Below, one piece after another: positions 48,831 through 58,350 of a stretch of 64,000 nucleotides of DNA. The DNA comes from Slackia heliotrinireducens DSM 20476 (GTDB lineage Bacteria; Actinomycetota; Coriobacteriia; Coriobacteriales; Eggerthellaceae), in contig NC_013165.1 in NCBI RefSeq assembly GCF_000023885.1, positions 496,001 to 560,000 on the forward strand, given 5' to 3'. The translations under genes and the position numbers were made by a program. Numbering within the stretch: the stretch's first letter is position 1; each line of letters begins with the position of its first letter. The notes beneath the pieces are model-generated. The model worked only from the letters and a program-made list of their open reading frames with translations, did not search any database and was not told the DNA's origin.

Positions 48831-50234
48831 CTACTCTTCGACGATGTTGTCGTAGCCTTCGGGGCCTTCCATCATGAGCTGGCGCTTCGGATGGTCGCGC
48901 GGCAGGGTGGGCTCGATGCCGTCGCCGTCGTGCTCGGGCAGGATGATGTTCAGGAGGATGCCCGCCAGCGAGCCGATAGCCAGGCCGGACAGGGACACGG
49001 TGATTTCGCCCACCGAGAAGACGATGGCGCCCGCGGCGCTGTAGGCGATGCCGATGGACAGAACCAGAATCAGGGCCGTGACCAGGACGTTACGGGTTTT
49101 CGTGAAGTCAACGTGGCTTTCGACCAGGTTGCGGATGCCGACCGAGGAGATCATGCCGTACAGGACCAGCGAAACGCCGCCGATAACGCTCGGAGGCATG
49201 GCGCCGATGACGGCTGCGAACTTCGGGCAGAAGGAGAATACGATGGCGAAGCAGGCTGCCAGGCGCACGACGCGGGGGTCGAACACGTGGGTCAGCGCCA
49301 GAACGCCGGTGTTTTCGCCGTACGTGGTGTTGGCCGGCGCGCCGAAGAGGGACGCCAGAATGGTGGCCAGGCCGTCGCCGAGCAGCGTGCGGTGCAGGCC
49401 GGGATCGGCGATGTAGTTGCGGTTCACGGTGGAGCTGATGGCGGAAATGTCGCCGATGTGCTCGATCATGGTCGCGAACGCGATGGGCATGATGGTGATG
49501 ACGGCGGTCAGGGCCAGGCCGGAGTCGAAGCCCTCACCCAAGATGCCGAAAACGGTGTTGTCCCACAGGACGGGTAGGCCCACCCATTCGGCGCTCTGGA
49601 CGCCGGAGAAGTCGACGATGCCGACGATGACGGCGAAGATATACGACACGATGACGCCCATGAGGATGGGGATGATACGGATCATGCCCTTGGCCCAAAT
49701 GTTGCACACCACGATGGTAATGATGGCAACCAATGCGACCAGCCAATTGGTCGAGCAATTGGCGATTGCGGAGCTTGCCAGAATCAGGCCGATGGCGATG
49801 ACGATGGGGCCTGTGACCACGGGCGGGAAGAAACGCATGACGCGCTTGGCGCCGAAAGCCTTAAAGGCCGCCGACAGGACCAGATACAGAAGGCCGGCGC
49901 TGGCTACGCCCAGGCAGGCATAGGGGAGCAGCTCGGGTTCGCCGTTGGGGGCGATGGCTGCATAGCCTGCGATGAACGCGAAGGAGGAACCGAGGAATGC
50001 CGGCACCTTCCGCTGGGAGAGCAGGTGGAAGAGCAGCGTGCCCAAGCCTGCGAACAGCAGCGTTGCGGAGACTGACAGGCCGGTGAGGACAGGCACCAGG
50101 ATGGTGGCGCCGAACATCGCGAACATGTGCTGGAAGCCGAAAACCACCATTTTCGGCGTGCCGAGTTCGCGCGCGTCGTAAACGGCGTCGGGGGCGTCTT
50201 GGCCACCCATGGTCGGAACAGTGTTGATTGCCAT
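48831..50234 (-). CDS. uraA: Uracil permease (NCS2 family)
   Basis: This 467-residue protein has about 12-14 hydrophobic helices and NCS2 signatures: FGFQHMFAMFGATILVPVLTG at the start, FAFIAGYAAI, and GENTGVLALTHVFDP with the substrate-contact Glu. The AFKAFG and GxxxxPPSVIGGVSLVLYGMI segments fit uracil-xanthine transporters. ATG at 50234 follows AAAGGACCGCGT. It is divergent from the uracil phosphoribosyltransferase gene, which points to uracil as substrate. Confidence 0.9.
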   Translation of the reverse strand: MAINTVPTMGGQDAPDAVYDARELGTPKMVVFGFQHMFAMFGATILVPVLTGLSVSATLLFAGLGTLLFHLLSQRKVPAFLGSSFAFIAGYAAIAPNGEPELLPYACLGVASAGLLYLVLSAAFKAFGAKRVMRFFPPVVTGPIVIAIGLILASSAIANCSTNWLVALVAIITIVVCNIWAKGMIRIIPILMGVIVSYIFAVIVGIVDFSGVQSAEWVGLPVLWDNTVFGILGEGFDSGLALTAVITIMPIAFATMIEHIGDISAISSTVNRNYIADPGLHRTLLGDGLATILASLFGAPANTTYGENTGVLALTHVFDPRVVRLAACFAIVFSFCPKFAAVIGAMPPSVIGGVSLVLYGMISSVGIRNLVESHVDFTKTRNVLVTALILVLSIGIAYSAAGAIVFSVGEITVSLSGLAIGSLAGILLNIILPEHDGDGIEPTLPRDHPKRQLMMEGPEGYDNIVEE

Positions 50235-50341
50235 ACGCGGTCCTTTCAAAATAGGCCAGGCGACGAAAGTTATCGGGTTGTCGCGTCGCCACGGGGAATT
50301 ATAATGTTCAAAGCTTATATGTTGTTCGGAAAGGTGTGAAT

Positions 50342-50971
50342 ATGAGCGAAGTTCACGTACTTGGCCACCCCCTGATTGCCCACAAGCTTACGCAAATGAG
50401 GGACAAGAATACCTCCTCGGCGGATTTCCGCAGGTTGCTGAAGGAAATCTCGCTGCTTATGTCATACGAGGTCACTCGTGATTTTGAGACGAAGACCGTC
50501 GCTATCGAAACCCCGGTTTGCCCTGGTGAATTTCCGCGTCTGAAGAACGACTTCTTCACCATCGTCCCCATCCTTCGTGCCGGCCTCGGCTTGGTCGACG
50601 GTCTGCTGGAGCTTCTGCCTGAAGCGCATGTGGGCCACATCGGTCTGGCTCGCGACGAGCGCACCCACGAGCCGGTGGAGTACTACTACAAGATGCCCCC
50701 GGGAGTCGAGAACTCCCTGATCATTCTCGTCGACCCCATGCTGGCTACCGGTGGAAGCGCCGTGGACGCCATCAACAACCTGAAGGCACGCGGCTGCAAG
50801 AACATCCGCATGGTCAACCTGGTGGCTGCGCCGGAAGGCATCAAGGTTATGCAGGAGCAGCACCCCGACGTGGACATCTACGTCGCTTCCATCGACGAGT
50901 ACCTCAACGACGCTGCCTACATCGTGCCTGGTCTGGGAGATGCCGGCGACCGCATCTTCGGTACCATCTAA
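50342..50971 (+). CDS. upp: Uracil phosphoribosyltransferase
   Basis: This 209-residue enzyme is full length for Upp. It has the PRPP loop [16 protein letters not shown] and the uracil site region [16 protein letters not shown] at the C-terminus; [13 protein letters not shown] is also typical. ATG at 50342 has GGAAAGG 7 bases upstream. It converts uracil and PRPP to UMP and shares its 5' region with the divergent permease gene. Confidence 0.95.
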   Translation: MSEVHVLGHPLIAHKLTQMRDKNTSSADFRRLLKEISLLMSYEVTRDFETKTVAIETPVCPGEFPRLKNDFFTIVPILRAGLGLVDGLLELLPEAHVGHIGLARDERTHEPVEYYYKMPPGVENSLIILVDPMLATGGSAVDAINNLKARGCKNIRMVNLVAAPEGIKVMQEQHPDVDIYVASIDEYLNDAAYIVPGLGDAGDRIFGTI

Positions 50972-50992
50972 AAACGCGAACAGTCTGAAACG

Positions 50993-51030
50993 AAACGTCG
51001 CCTGGCCGAATCGGTCAGGCGACGTTTTTT
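50993..51030 (+). terminator. Intrinsic terminator after upp
   Basis: Stem AAACGTCGCCTG / CAGGCGACGTTT with a GCCGAATCGGT apical part is followed by T residues. Confidence 0.9.
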
Positions 51031-51055
51031 GCTCGGCAATGGTGCGGCGGGTCTT

Positions 51056-51838
51056 CTACGCTTCGACGAACACAAGGGTGCCAGGGGTTGAGCGGTCCGG
51101 GTCGAAACGGTATCCGGCATCGAATCTCCGCAGGTCGTCAAGGGTGTCGACGACGTTTTCGGCACACCACCGTACAAAGCTTCCACGGGCCGCCTTGGCG
51201 TAGGTCGAGCGTTGCCGCAGCTTTCCGGCGTCGGTAATGTCGCCGAACAGGCAGGTGATTACCTGGGGGCCGTCGGGTCGGATGTGGGGCGTGACGGCCT
51301 TCGAGTATTCCACTGAGGCGATGTTGATGATGGCCCCGTTGCCCGCGCACTCTTCGGCAATCGCGTCATAAAGGGAGCTCCCCCAGAATGCGTACAGGTC
51401 TTTTGCGCCTTCGACCTGGAGTTTCGCTTGCATTTCAAGACGGTAGGGGATTACCGCGTCGAAGGGTCGCAACATGCCGTAGAATCCCGACAGGATACGT
51501 AGGTGGTCTTGGATATACTCGAGCGAATCGTCGTTCATCACGGTGGGGGCCATGTTCTGGTATTGGATGCCCTCGTAGGCCATGATCGCCGGCGTGAGCA
51601 GGCCGCATTCTCCCGTGTCCCAGCCCGTGCCGGGCTCACACGTGCGCAACCGTTCGAAGTTCTGCTGGGCTAAGGCGTCGCTGCAGTTCCAGAGTTTTTG
51701 CAGCTCGTCGAAGGTCAAGCGGTGCAGGGCTTCAGCCACAAGGCGCGTGCGATCGATGAACCGCGGCATGCCACGCCAGGCGAACATGTCGTCGACATTC
51801 ATTTTCTTCGCAGGTGAGACGATAAATTTCAGATCCAT
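51056..51838 (-). CDS. yaaA: YaaA family peroxide-stress protein
   Basis: This 260-residue protein matches the DUF328/YaaA family: FIVSPAKKMN at the N-terminus, then LTPAIMAYEGIQYQ, LSGFYGMLRPFDAVIPYRLEM, LYAFWGSSL and a Lys/Arg-rich C-terminal segment (STYAKAARGSFVRW). In E. coli YaaA lowers intracellular iron under peroxide stress. It is about the usual length. The transposase-like gene lies 8 bases upstream on the same strand. Confidence 0.9.
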   Translation of the reverse strand: MDLKFIVSPAKKMNVDDMFAWRGMPRFIDRTRLVAEALHRLTFDELQKLWNCSDALAQQNFERLRTCEPGTGWDTGECGLLTPAIMAYEGIQYQNMAPTVMNDDSLEYIQDHLRILSGFYGMLRPFDAVIPYRLEMQAKLQVEGAKDLYAFWGSSLYDAIAEECAGNGAIINIASVEYSKAVTPHIRPDGPQVITCLFGDITDAGKLRQRSTYAKAARGSFVRWCAENVVDTLDDLRRFDAGYRFDPDRSTPGTLVFVEA

Positions 51839-51846
51839 GGCGGCTC

Positions 51847-53436
51847 CTATCTTCTATCGAGGGGTGTCCGGTCCCGGATGGTGCGCTTGGCCTGGGCGAT
51901 GGCGTGACGTATGTCGTTGCGGCTCATGATGCGGCGTCCCACGTCGATGCCAAGGGTCTCTTCGACGGCATCGGTCACGTCGGTGCGGTAGTTGAACAGA
52001 TACCAGTTTTCTGTCAGATGTGCGCCTTCTAGCTGGAGCAACGCGTCCGCTACCTGGGCGGCATTGTATTTCCAGCCCATGTCCAGACGAAGCATGCGCA
52101 GCGCGAAAAACGCGGTGTAGCAGATGAGGAAATGTGCACGCAGGTGATCCTGGGGATTGACGGGGGCGGGTGGAGAGATGAAGTCGGCATCGATGACCTG
52201 GAATGGCTCGTGCACGCGCCAAAGCTCGCGGTACAGGTTGAACAGGCCCCCGTTGGTGCGCCCCGTTTCGCTTGAGACGATGCAAAGGTAGCCGTCCAGA
52301 TCGGTGTCGGAGCCTGTGCCGTCGGTTTGAGAAGAGCTCATGCGTTGGGCGCGGGTCTGCATGGCGAACTCGCGGCCCCAAAGCACCAGGTCCTTGATGG
52401 GCATGCGTCGGTGTTTTCCCTCGTCATCCATGTATTCGTGGCGCATCACACGGGATTTCATGCGGAAACTGCCGCTTTTCGAGGTTTCGTATCCGTCGTT
52501 GTCGGCCACCCATTGGCGAAGGCCCCTCGCGGCGGAGCCGAGGGGTTGGTACAGGATGAACCCGTTGCCGGATTCCCAGGTGAGGCGGGCTATCTCGTCG
52601 GCATCGTCCACGCGGCCCGCCACAAGCACAATCCGCTTCGCACCGATTTCACGTTTGGTCTCCTCAAGGACGGAAAGTACGCCGGCGGTGTCCAGCTGCG
52701 CATCCACGATGCGGTAGGTAATTGGCATGCCGTTGCCGTCAATGATGACACATAGTCGTTTGAGCTGGGACGATGTGGAATCTTCTGCTCGGGATGGCCG
52801 CCCGCCGCCCGCTTCGTCACCCAGAGCCGCGCTGAACACGTAGTTGCTGTAAATGAGCAGCGCCTGGTTGACAGATCCGCGTCCGCGCAGCCGGTCGAAA
52901 GCCTTGTTGATGCTTGCGACGAGCTGCATGTCGTTGCGGGCGAAGCAGGGCAGTGCGCGGTACGCGTCCGTGAAGTTTGCGGACACTTCACGGGGGAACG
53001 CGTCGATGGACTCCCAGGTCTCGTGCTTCGGGACGGCATGCAGCATTCGCGCGCAGGCCAGGACCTCGAACACGGTTCCCGGGTCGGCAAGCCCCTGAGA
53101 CCCTGAAACGCCGTCGAAAAATGTGTGCGCCCCCAACGCTTCTATATATGATGCGGCGATGCCTGCGCCAAGATGCACTCCCTCGTTCTGGCCGGGTTCG
53201 ATCTGCGCATTGCGCGAAAAGGAGAGGGAAACGGGTGCATCCTCGCTTCGGGCCTCCTCGTTCAGCTTTGCCACGTACTCCTGGAAATGCGCTATAGGGT
53301 CGTCGTACCGGTCGGCGAACGCATCCGCGTACCCGATGGTCTCGATGGTCTTGGTGCGCGTTTTGCCGCCTTCGCGATAGTTCTGGACCACTGAAAGGTA
53401 CACGCGGCCGTTGCGCTTGATCTGCTTGAGGTGCAT
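51847..53436 (-). CDS. IS4/IS1634-like transposase homologue, probably not mobile
   Basis: This 529-residue protein has the family layout: an N-terminal REGGKTRTKTIETIGY segment, a long helical part, an RNase-H-like core (CVIIDGNGMPITYRIVDAQ) and a C-terminal segment (HFLICYTAFFALRML) as in IS1634 transposases. ATG at 53436 has AAGGAG 6 bases upstream. I find no terminal inverted repeats or target duplication, and it abuts yaaA by 8 bases. The usual DGxTxxG/GNxxD context is degraded, so the catalytic triad is doubtful. It may be a remnant or a domesticated copy. Confidence 0.65.
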   Translation of the reverse strand: MHLKQIKRNGRVYLSVVQNYREGGKTRTKTIETIGYADAFADRYDDPIAHFQEYVAKLNEEARSEDAPVSLSFSRNAQIEPGQNEGVHLGAGIAASYIEALGAHTFFDGVSGSQGLADPGTVFEVLACARMLHAVPKHETWESIDAFPREVSANFTDAYRALPCFARNDMQLVASINKAFDRLRGRGSVNQALLIYSNYVFSAALGDEAGGGRPSRAEDSTSSQLKRLCVIIDGNGMPITYRIVDAQLDTAGVLSVLEETKREIGAKRIVLVAGRVDDADEIARLTWESGNGFILYQPLGSAARGLRQWVADNDGYETSKSGSFRMKSRVMRHEYMDDEGKHRRMPIKDLVLWGREFAMQTRAQRMSSSQTDGTGSDTDLDGYLCIVSSETGRTNGGLFNLYRELWRVHEPFQVIDADFISPPAPVNPQDHLRAHFLICYTAFFALRMLRLDMGWKYNAAQVADALLQLEGAHLTENWYLFNYRTDVTDAVEETLGIDVGRRIMSRNDIRHAIAQAKRTIRDRTPLDRR

Positions 53437-53709
53437 GGATTGCTCCTTCATGTGTCGTTTCGAGACAGTATACCGAGCCAGAACCTGCTTGTGAACCCCG
53501 CTGAACCCCGCAAACATAACTAGGCAAATATGCATCACGGTACGGAATTGACCTGCGAAAACGCCGATGCGCAAATATATCAGAGCTGCCTATACAAGCT
53601 GCTGCGCAGTCTTGATGTACTGCAAACGTACAATGGCCTCGCATCCCATCGGATGCCGTCTCGACTGTGCGCGGGACGTTCGGTGCAAGGAAGAGAAAGG
53701 GCAGTGGCA

Positions 53710-53991
53710 ATGGCAGAGAACCAGACCCGCATGACCTATCGCGAGAAGCTGTTGCAGGCCAATCGCGAGGCGAAGGCAACGGTGGTCGCGCTGTGCGTGA
53801 CGATCGTCGCTTGGATTGTGCTGGGCTTCGGCCTGGCGGGCACGGGCATCGAGATTGCCCATACGCCCATTTGGGTGATCGGCGGCACCATCGGCACGTG
53901 GATCGTGTCGCTGATCTGCTGCGTCGTATTGGCGAAGGTCGTCTTCAAGGATTTCGACCTGGACGATGAGGAGGCCGAAGATGAGCGCTAA
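53710..53991 (+). CDS. yhdT: YhdT family membrane protein
   Basis: The 93 residues have two hydrophobic helices: TVVALCVTIVAWIVLGFGLAG and WIVSLICCVVLAKVVF. Size, the basic N-terminus and the acidic tail DFDLDDEEAEDE match YhdT, the small partner found beside PanF. Its last 11 bases overlap the panF start, so the two are coupled. ATG at 53710 follows AGAGAAAGGGCAGTGGCA. Confidence 0.8.
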   Translation: MAENQTRMTYREKLLQANREAKATVVALCVTIVAWIVLGFGLAGTGIEIAHTPIWVIGGTIGTWIVSLICCVVLAKVVFKDFDLDDEEAEDER

Positions 53992-55471
53992 CATCGCAGG
54001 CATCCTGCCCGTCCTCCTGTTCTTGGCGTTTGCGATGGTGGTGGCCATCGTCGTCCGTCGCCGCGCTGCCAAGCAGGCGGAACAGGGATTCGTGAAGGAA
54101 TACTTCATCGGCAACCGCGGTCTGGGCGCCTTCGTCCTGGCCATGACCACCATCGCGACGTACGGTTCCGTCAGCTCGTTCGTGGGCGGCCCGGGCCAGG
54201 CTTGGAACATCGGCTGGGGCTGGGTTTATATGGCTGCCGTCCAGGTCACGACGCTGTTCTTGCTGTATGGCATCATGGGCAAGAAGATGGCCCTGGTTTC
54301 CCGCAAGACGGGCGCCGTCACGGTCATCGACGTCATCCGCGAGCGTTACCAATCCGACGCGCTGGCCATCATTGCAGCCGTCATCATGGTGCTGTTCTTC
54401 GCAACCACGATGATCGCCCAGTTCGTAGGCGGAGCAAAGCTGTTCGAATACGTGACCGGCTACTCCTACAATATCGGCCTGATCATCTTCGGCGTGGCCT
54501 GCATCCTGTTCACCACCATCGGCGGCTTCCGCGGCGTGGCCGTTACCGACGCCTTGTGCGGCATCGCCATGCTCGTGGGTATCGCCGTGCTGGCGGGCGG
54601 CATCCTGAATGCAGGCGGCGGCTACGAGGCCGTCATGACCACCATCGCTACCAACCATCCCGAGATGATGGAACCCCTGTCTGGCGGTAACATGCCCTAC
54701 GGCCTGTACTTCACCCAGTGGCTGCTGGTGGGCATCTTCACCTTCTGCCTGCCGCAGTCCGTTGTCCGTACCATGGGTTATAAGGATACGAAGAGCCTGC
54801 ACAACGCCATGATCTGGGGCACCGTGATCCTCGGCGCTATGATGATCGGCGTTACCTCGCTGGGCGTGCTGAGCGCCGGCGTTCTGACAGACACCGTCGA
54901 AGCCTACGGCGGCAGCATCGACAACATCATCCCGCAGGCTATCGTGCAGACGCTTCCCTCGTGGCTGGCCGGAGTGGCCATCATCGGCCCTATCGCCGCT
55001 TCCATCTCCACGGTCAGCTCGCTGCTGATCGCCTCCAGCTCGGCCATCATCAAGGACATCTGGCTGCATCATTGCGAAGCGAAGGGCGCTCTTCCCGAGG
55101 ACAAGCTGGTCCGCAACTCCAGCCAGGCCATCACCCTTTTGCTCGGTGCCATCGTGTTCATCCTGTCTATCGTCCCGCCCGAGGTCATCTGGAAAATCAA
55201 CATGTTCGCTTTCGGCGGTCTGGAAACGGCGTTCTGCTGGGTTCTGGTGGGCGGTCTGTTCTGGAAGCGTGCGAACAAGTACGGCGCCATCCTTTCCATG
55301 GCGGGCGGTGTGCTGGTCTACTGCCTGGCCATGTACTTCGGATTCAAGATCGGCGGTTTGCATCAGATTACCATCGGCATCACCGTGTCGTTCATCCTGA
55401 TGATCATCGGTTCGCTTGCCACCAAGGCCGACGATCCGAAGCGTTTGGAGATGTTCTTCCCCAGCAAGTAG
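53981..55471 (+). CDS. panF: Sodium/pantothenate symporter
   Basis: This 496-residue sodium-solute symporter has about 13 helices and PanF-type features: FIGNRGLGAFVLAMTTIATYGSVSSFVGGPG and FCLPQSVVRTMGYKDTKSLHNAMIWG. A preceding yhdT gene strengthens pantothenate over other SSS substrates. GGAGG lies 6 bases before the ATG, inside yhdT. It supplies pantothenate for coenzyme A. Confidence 0.88.
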   Translation: MSANIAGILPVLLFLAFAMVVAIVVRRRAAKQAEQGFVKEYFIGNRGLGAFVLAMTTIATYGSVSSFVGGPGQAWNIGWGWVYMAAVQVTTLFLLYGIMGKKMALVSRKTGAVTVIDVIRERYQSDALAIIAAVIMVLFFATTMIAQFVGGAKLFEYVTGYSYNIGLIIFGVACILFTTIGGFRGVAVTDALCGIAMLVGIAVLAGGILNAGGGYEAVMTTIATNHPEMMEPLSGGNMPYGLYFTQWLLVGIFTFCLPQSVVRTMGYKDTKSLHNAMIWGTVILGAMMIGVTSLGVLSAGVLTDTVEAYGGSIDNIIPQAIVQTLPSWLAGVAIIGPIAASISTVSSLLIASSSAIIKDIWLHHCEAKGALPEDKLVRNSSQAITLLLGAIVFILSIVPPEVIWKINMFAFGGLETAFCWVLVGGLFWKRANKYGAILSMAGGVLVYCLAMYFGFKIGGLHQITIGITVSFILMIIGSLATKADDPKRLEMFFPSK

Positions 55472-55503
55472 CCAAGCCTGCTCGCTTAGAAATCTCGACT
55501 TAC

Positions 55504-55529
55504 AGCGGCCGCGATTGTTCGTGGTCGCT
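55504..55529 (+). terminator. Probable terminator after panF
   Basis: Stem AGCGGCC / GGTCGCT with a G-T pair is followed by TTCGCTTT. The remaining intergenic bases before rpmE hold nothing clear. Confidence 0.55.
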
Positions 55530-55687
55530 TTCGCTTTGAGTGTGGCATTCCGACGGATCGCAATACCGCAGCTTGTGCAACATTCGTGAGGGAGCAGGGG
55601 GTTCTTCCAACAAAACGCGAGCTGTGCTATCATACGCAGGCTGTCTCGTCTTGGTCGGAAACCAAGACATGAAAAGGAGAAACCATC

Positions 55688-56122
55688 ATGAAAGAGGGCA
55701 TCCATCCCGAATATGTCGAGTGCCAGGTTCGCTGCACCTGCGGCAACACCTTCATCACTCGCTCCACCAAGCGCGAACTTCGCGTCGACATCTGCAACGA
55801 GTGCCATCCGTTCTTCACCGGCACCCAGAAGCTGATTGACACCGGCGGACGCGTCCAGCGCTTCGCTGACAAGTTTGGTGGCGCCGCTGCCGCCGTCGCC
55901 GAGCGCGAGGCCGCCAAGAAGGCTGCGAAGGCTGCTGCCGTCGCTGAGGCCGAGGCCAAGAAGAAGGCTGAGCGCGAAGCCAAGGCTGCTGCCAAGGCTG
56001 CCCGTGCCGCCGAATTCGCCAAGAAGGCTGAGGCTGAAGCCGCTAAGGCCGCTGCCGCCGCCGAGGCCGCCGCTGCTGAGGCTCCTGCCGAAGAGGCCGC
56101 TGAGGAAGCTGCTGCTGAATAA
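55688..56122 (+). CDS. rpmE: Ribosomal protein L31 with a long Ala/Lys/Glu tail
   Basis: The first 70 residues are a normal zinc-type L31: [40 protein letters not shown] and VQRFADKFG, with the four-Cys pattern. The protein then runs on for about 75 residues of almost only Ala, Lys, Glu and Arg, as [20 protein letters not shown], ending in an acidic run. L31 is usually about 70 residues, so the total of 144 is double. The frame is continuous and ends before a clear terminator. The tail may contact rRNA or other ligands; that is inference. Confidence 0.9.
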   Translation: MKEGIHPEYVECQVRCTCGNTFITRSTKRELRVDICNECHPFFTGTQKLIDTGGRVQRFADKFGGAAAAVAEREAAKKAAKAAAVAEAEAKKKAEREAKAAAKAARAAEFAKKAEAEAAKAAAAAEAAAAEAPAEEAAEEAAAE

Positions 56123-56149
56123 GCGCGCCATCCTTACTAAGGCAAGACG

Positions 56150-56177
56150 AAGCGCCTGCTCCTGCGAGCGGGCGCTT
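56150..56177 (+). terminator. Intrinsic terminator after rpmE
   Basis: Stem AAGCGCCTGCTC / GAGCGGGCGCTT with a 4-base loop is followed by a long T/C tract. From here to 56441 nothing else is recognised. Confidence 0.85.
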
Positions 56178-56441
56178 TTCTTTTTCTTTCTTTTTCGAAA
56201 CGTTGAACATTTCCGCTTGACAGGCGGACGCTAAAAGCGTACAAATGTTCTTGTGAATAGATATGGTTGGTGTACCTAACTCGCACGAGGACAGCCTTTA
56301 CTGACGAAAGGGCTGCCCCATGTCTCCTTAAACTCTTTCTTTCAATTCGCATATCGAAACGTAACGCTGCATCCGTTGCGGAGTCGGTATATCCGACGAA
56401 TCTCCCTGCCATGTCCAATTGAAGTTGAAAGGATCTGCACC

Positions 56442-56774
56442 ATGTCATGCGAAATCACCCATGCCTTGCCCCTGAACGACCGAATCTTTTTAGCCCGGTT
56501 TTCTGACGGGGAGGTGCTCAAATATAACGTATCATCCCTGTTTGCAATTTGGCCGTTGTTCGCCAAGGTGGTCGATGACGAGGCGTCTGTCCAGGTCAAG
56601 GCAGTGGATTGCGGATTTGGCGTGGGGTGGCATGTGGGTGGCTTCGATTTCGAAATCAAGTCAGACGCCGTGCGTACATATGGCGAGCCTATTCGCGTCG
56701 TCGCGAAGCCAAGGAAGTCCCACTTGGCATTTGATCAGCAAAAAACGCATGTGCCTCTGGCGACATGCGGATAG
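56442..56774 (+). CDS. DUF2442-type small protein
   Basis: This 110-residue protein has the DUF2442 sequence of events: ARFSDGEVLKYNVSSLFAIWPLFAKV, then VKAVDCGFGVGWHVGGFDFEI. Many family members sit beside toxin-antitoxin genes or phage genes; no such partner is adjacent here. A GAAAGGATCTGCACC ribosome site precedes the ATG. Confidence 0.65.
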   Translation: MSCEITHALPLNDRIFLARFSDGEVLKYNVSSLFAIWPLFAKVVDDEASVQVKAVDCGFGVGWHVGGFDFEIKSDAVRTYGEPIRVVAKPRKSHLAFDQQKTHVPLATCG

Positions 56775-56849
56775 GCTCCTGCACGGCTTTGACGTGTGCT
56801 TTTTTCAAAAGGATATATTGACGGTCATAATTGGTCCATCGTTGCGGTA

Positions 56850-57196
56850 TACTTCCCGTTTGTGCCGCTCAGGCGGCATGTGCGTTGACGAAGATTGCTT
56901 CCTCGCATCCGTTTTGCCAACAGAGAGGGTTCCTCGGCTGAAAGAACCTGGCAGAACGCGGGGCGGCGTTTCCCTTCCGAGCAGCACGGCTGAACGCGGG
57001 ATGCCTCTCGGGGCATGGATGCCAAGTAGGTCGAGCCGGGCGCTCCCGTTACAGGGCAGTTGAGCGGGCGAATCCGTTCGGGGCACAGGGTATCCTGGCT
57101 TCTGGCGAATTCGTCAACCGAGGTGGTACCGCGAGAGCCTCTCTCGTCCTTGGACTTGACCGTTTTAGGTCGTCTAAGGCGGGAGAGGCTCTTTTT
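56850..57196 (+). promoter_or_regulatory. T-box leader of pheST
   Basis: AGGTGGTACCGCG at 57121-57133 is the T-box signature that pairs with the tRNA 3' end. Stem I features (AGAGAGGGTTCCTCGGCTGA) lie upstream; UUC triplets at 56970-56972 and 56975-56977 are candidate specifier codons for Phe. A terminator hairpin, AGAGCCTCTC with GAGAGGCTCT plus T residues (to 57196), completes it. Uncharged tRNA-Phe should favour the antiterminator and pheST expression. The 5' limit is approximate. Confidence 0.9.
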
Positions 57197-57252
57197 ATAT
57201 TGGTGAACGATGCGGCGCATAAGCGTCGCTACAACGAAGAAAGGTGCAGGTC

Positions 57253-58335
57253 ATGGCATTGATCGATGAGCTATCGCAGCTCAGGGCCGAGACGCTTGCG
57301 GCCATTGAGAGCGCGGCTGACACCGCAGCGCTCGATCAGGTCCGTATCGGCGTTCTGGGCAAGAAGGGCACGCTTACGAGCTACCTTCGCAGCATGGGCC
57401 AGGTTGCCAAAGAAGAGCGCGCTGTCGTCGGCAAGACCGTCAACGAAGTGCGTCAGACCATCGAGGCTGCTCTGGATGAGCACAAGGCGATTCTTGAGCG
57501 CAGCGAGCTTCTGGCCAAAATGGATTCCGAGGCCGTGGACATCACGCTGCCCGGCCGCGTCCAGCAGATGGGTACGCGCCATCTGATCAACGGCATCATC
57601 GACGAGGTTTCTGAAATCTTCCTCGGCATGGGCTATTCCGTCGTTACCGGTCCTGAAGCCGAGACCGACTACTACAACTTCGAGGCCTTGAACGCCCCGG
57701 CAGACCATCCGTCCCGCGGCATGCAGGATACCTTCTATCTGGTCGATCGCTCTGGCGACGTCTCCCGTGTTCGCGGCGAGTCCGGCATCCTGCTGCGCTC
57801 CCAGACGTCGGGCGTGCAGGTGCATACCATGGAGGACCAGAAACCGCCTATCTACATCATCGCCCCTGGTAAGGTGTACCGTCGCGACGTTGCTGACCCG
57901 AGTCACCTTCCGCAGTTCCATCAAATCGAAGGCCTGGTCGTGGACAAGGGCATCACCTTCGGCGACTTGAAGGGTACGCTCGAGTACTTCACCAAGGCCG
58001 TCTTCGGCGAAGACCGCAAGACCCGCTTCCGCGCGCACTATTTCCCGTTCACCGAGCCTTCCGCCGAGGCTGACGTTAGCTGTGGCGTATGCGGCGGCAC
58101 AGGGCACCTGCATAATGGCGAACGTTGCCGTATGTGCAAGGGCACGGGCTGGCTTGAGATCCTCGGCTGCGGCATGGTCGACCCGAACGTCTACGGATTC
58201 GTGGACATCGATCCCGAAGTGTATTCGGGCTTCGCATTCGGTATCGGCGTTGAGCGCATCGCCTGCCTCAAATACAACGTCCCCGACCTGCGTATGCTGC
58301 TCGACGGCGACATGCGTTTCCTGCGTCAGTTCTAG
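57253..58335 (+). CDS. pheS: Phenylalanyl-tRNA synthetase alpha subunit
   Basis: The product is 360 residues: a coiled-coil N-terminus (to about 90), then the class II core with YKVT-type motif 1 (MGTRHLINGIIDEVSEIFLG), motif 2 (YRRDVADPSHLPQFHQIEGL) and motif 3 (GFAFGIGVERIACLKYNVPD). ATG at 57253 follows AAAGGTGCAGGTC. It sits behind the T-box leader and 15 bases before pheT. It forms the catalytic half of the alpha2beta2 enzyme. Confidence 0.95.
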   Translation: MALIDELSQLRAETLAAIESAADTAALDQVRIGVLGKKGTLTSYLRSMGQVAKEERAVVGKTVNEVRQTIEAALDEHKAILERSELLAKMDSEAVDITLPGRVQQMGTRHLINGIIDEVSEIFLGMGYSVVTGPEAETDYYNFEALNAPADHPSRGMQDTFYLVDRSGDVSRVRGESGILLRSQTSGVQVHTMEDQKPPIYIIAPGKVYRRDVADPSHLPQFHQIEGLVVDKGITFGDLKGTLEYFTKAVFGEDRKTRFRAHYFPFTEPSAEADVSCGVCGGTGHLHNGERCRMCKGTGWLEILGCGMVDPNVYGFVDIDPEVYSGFAFGIGVERIACLKYNVPDLRMLLDGDMRFLRQF

Positions 58336-58350
58336 GAAGGGGTCTGAATA

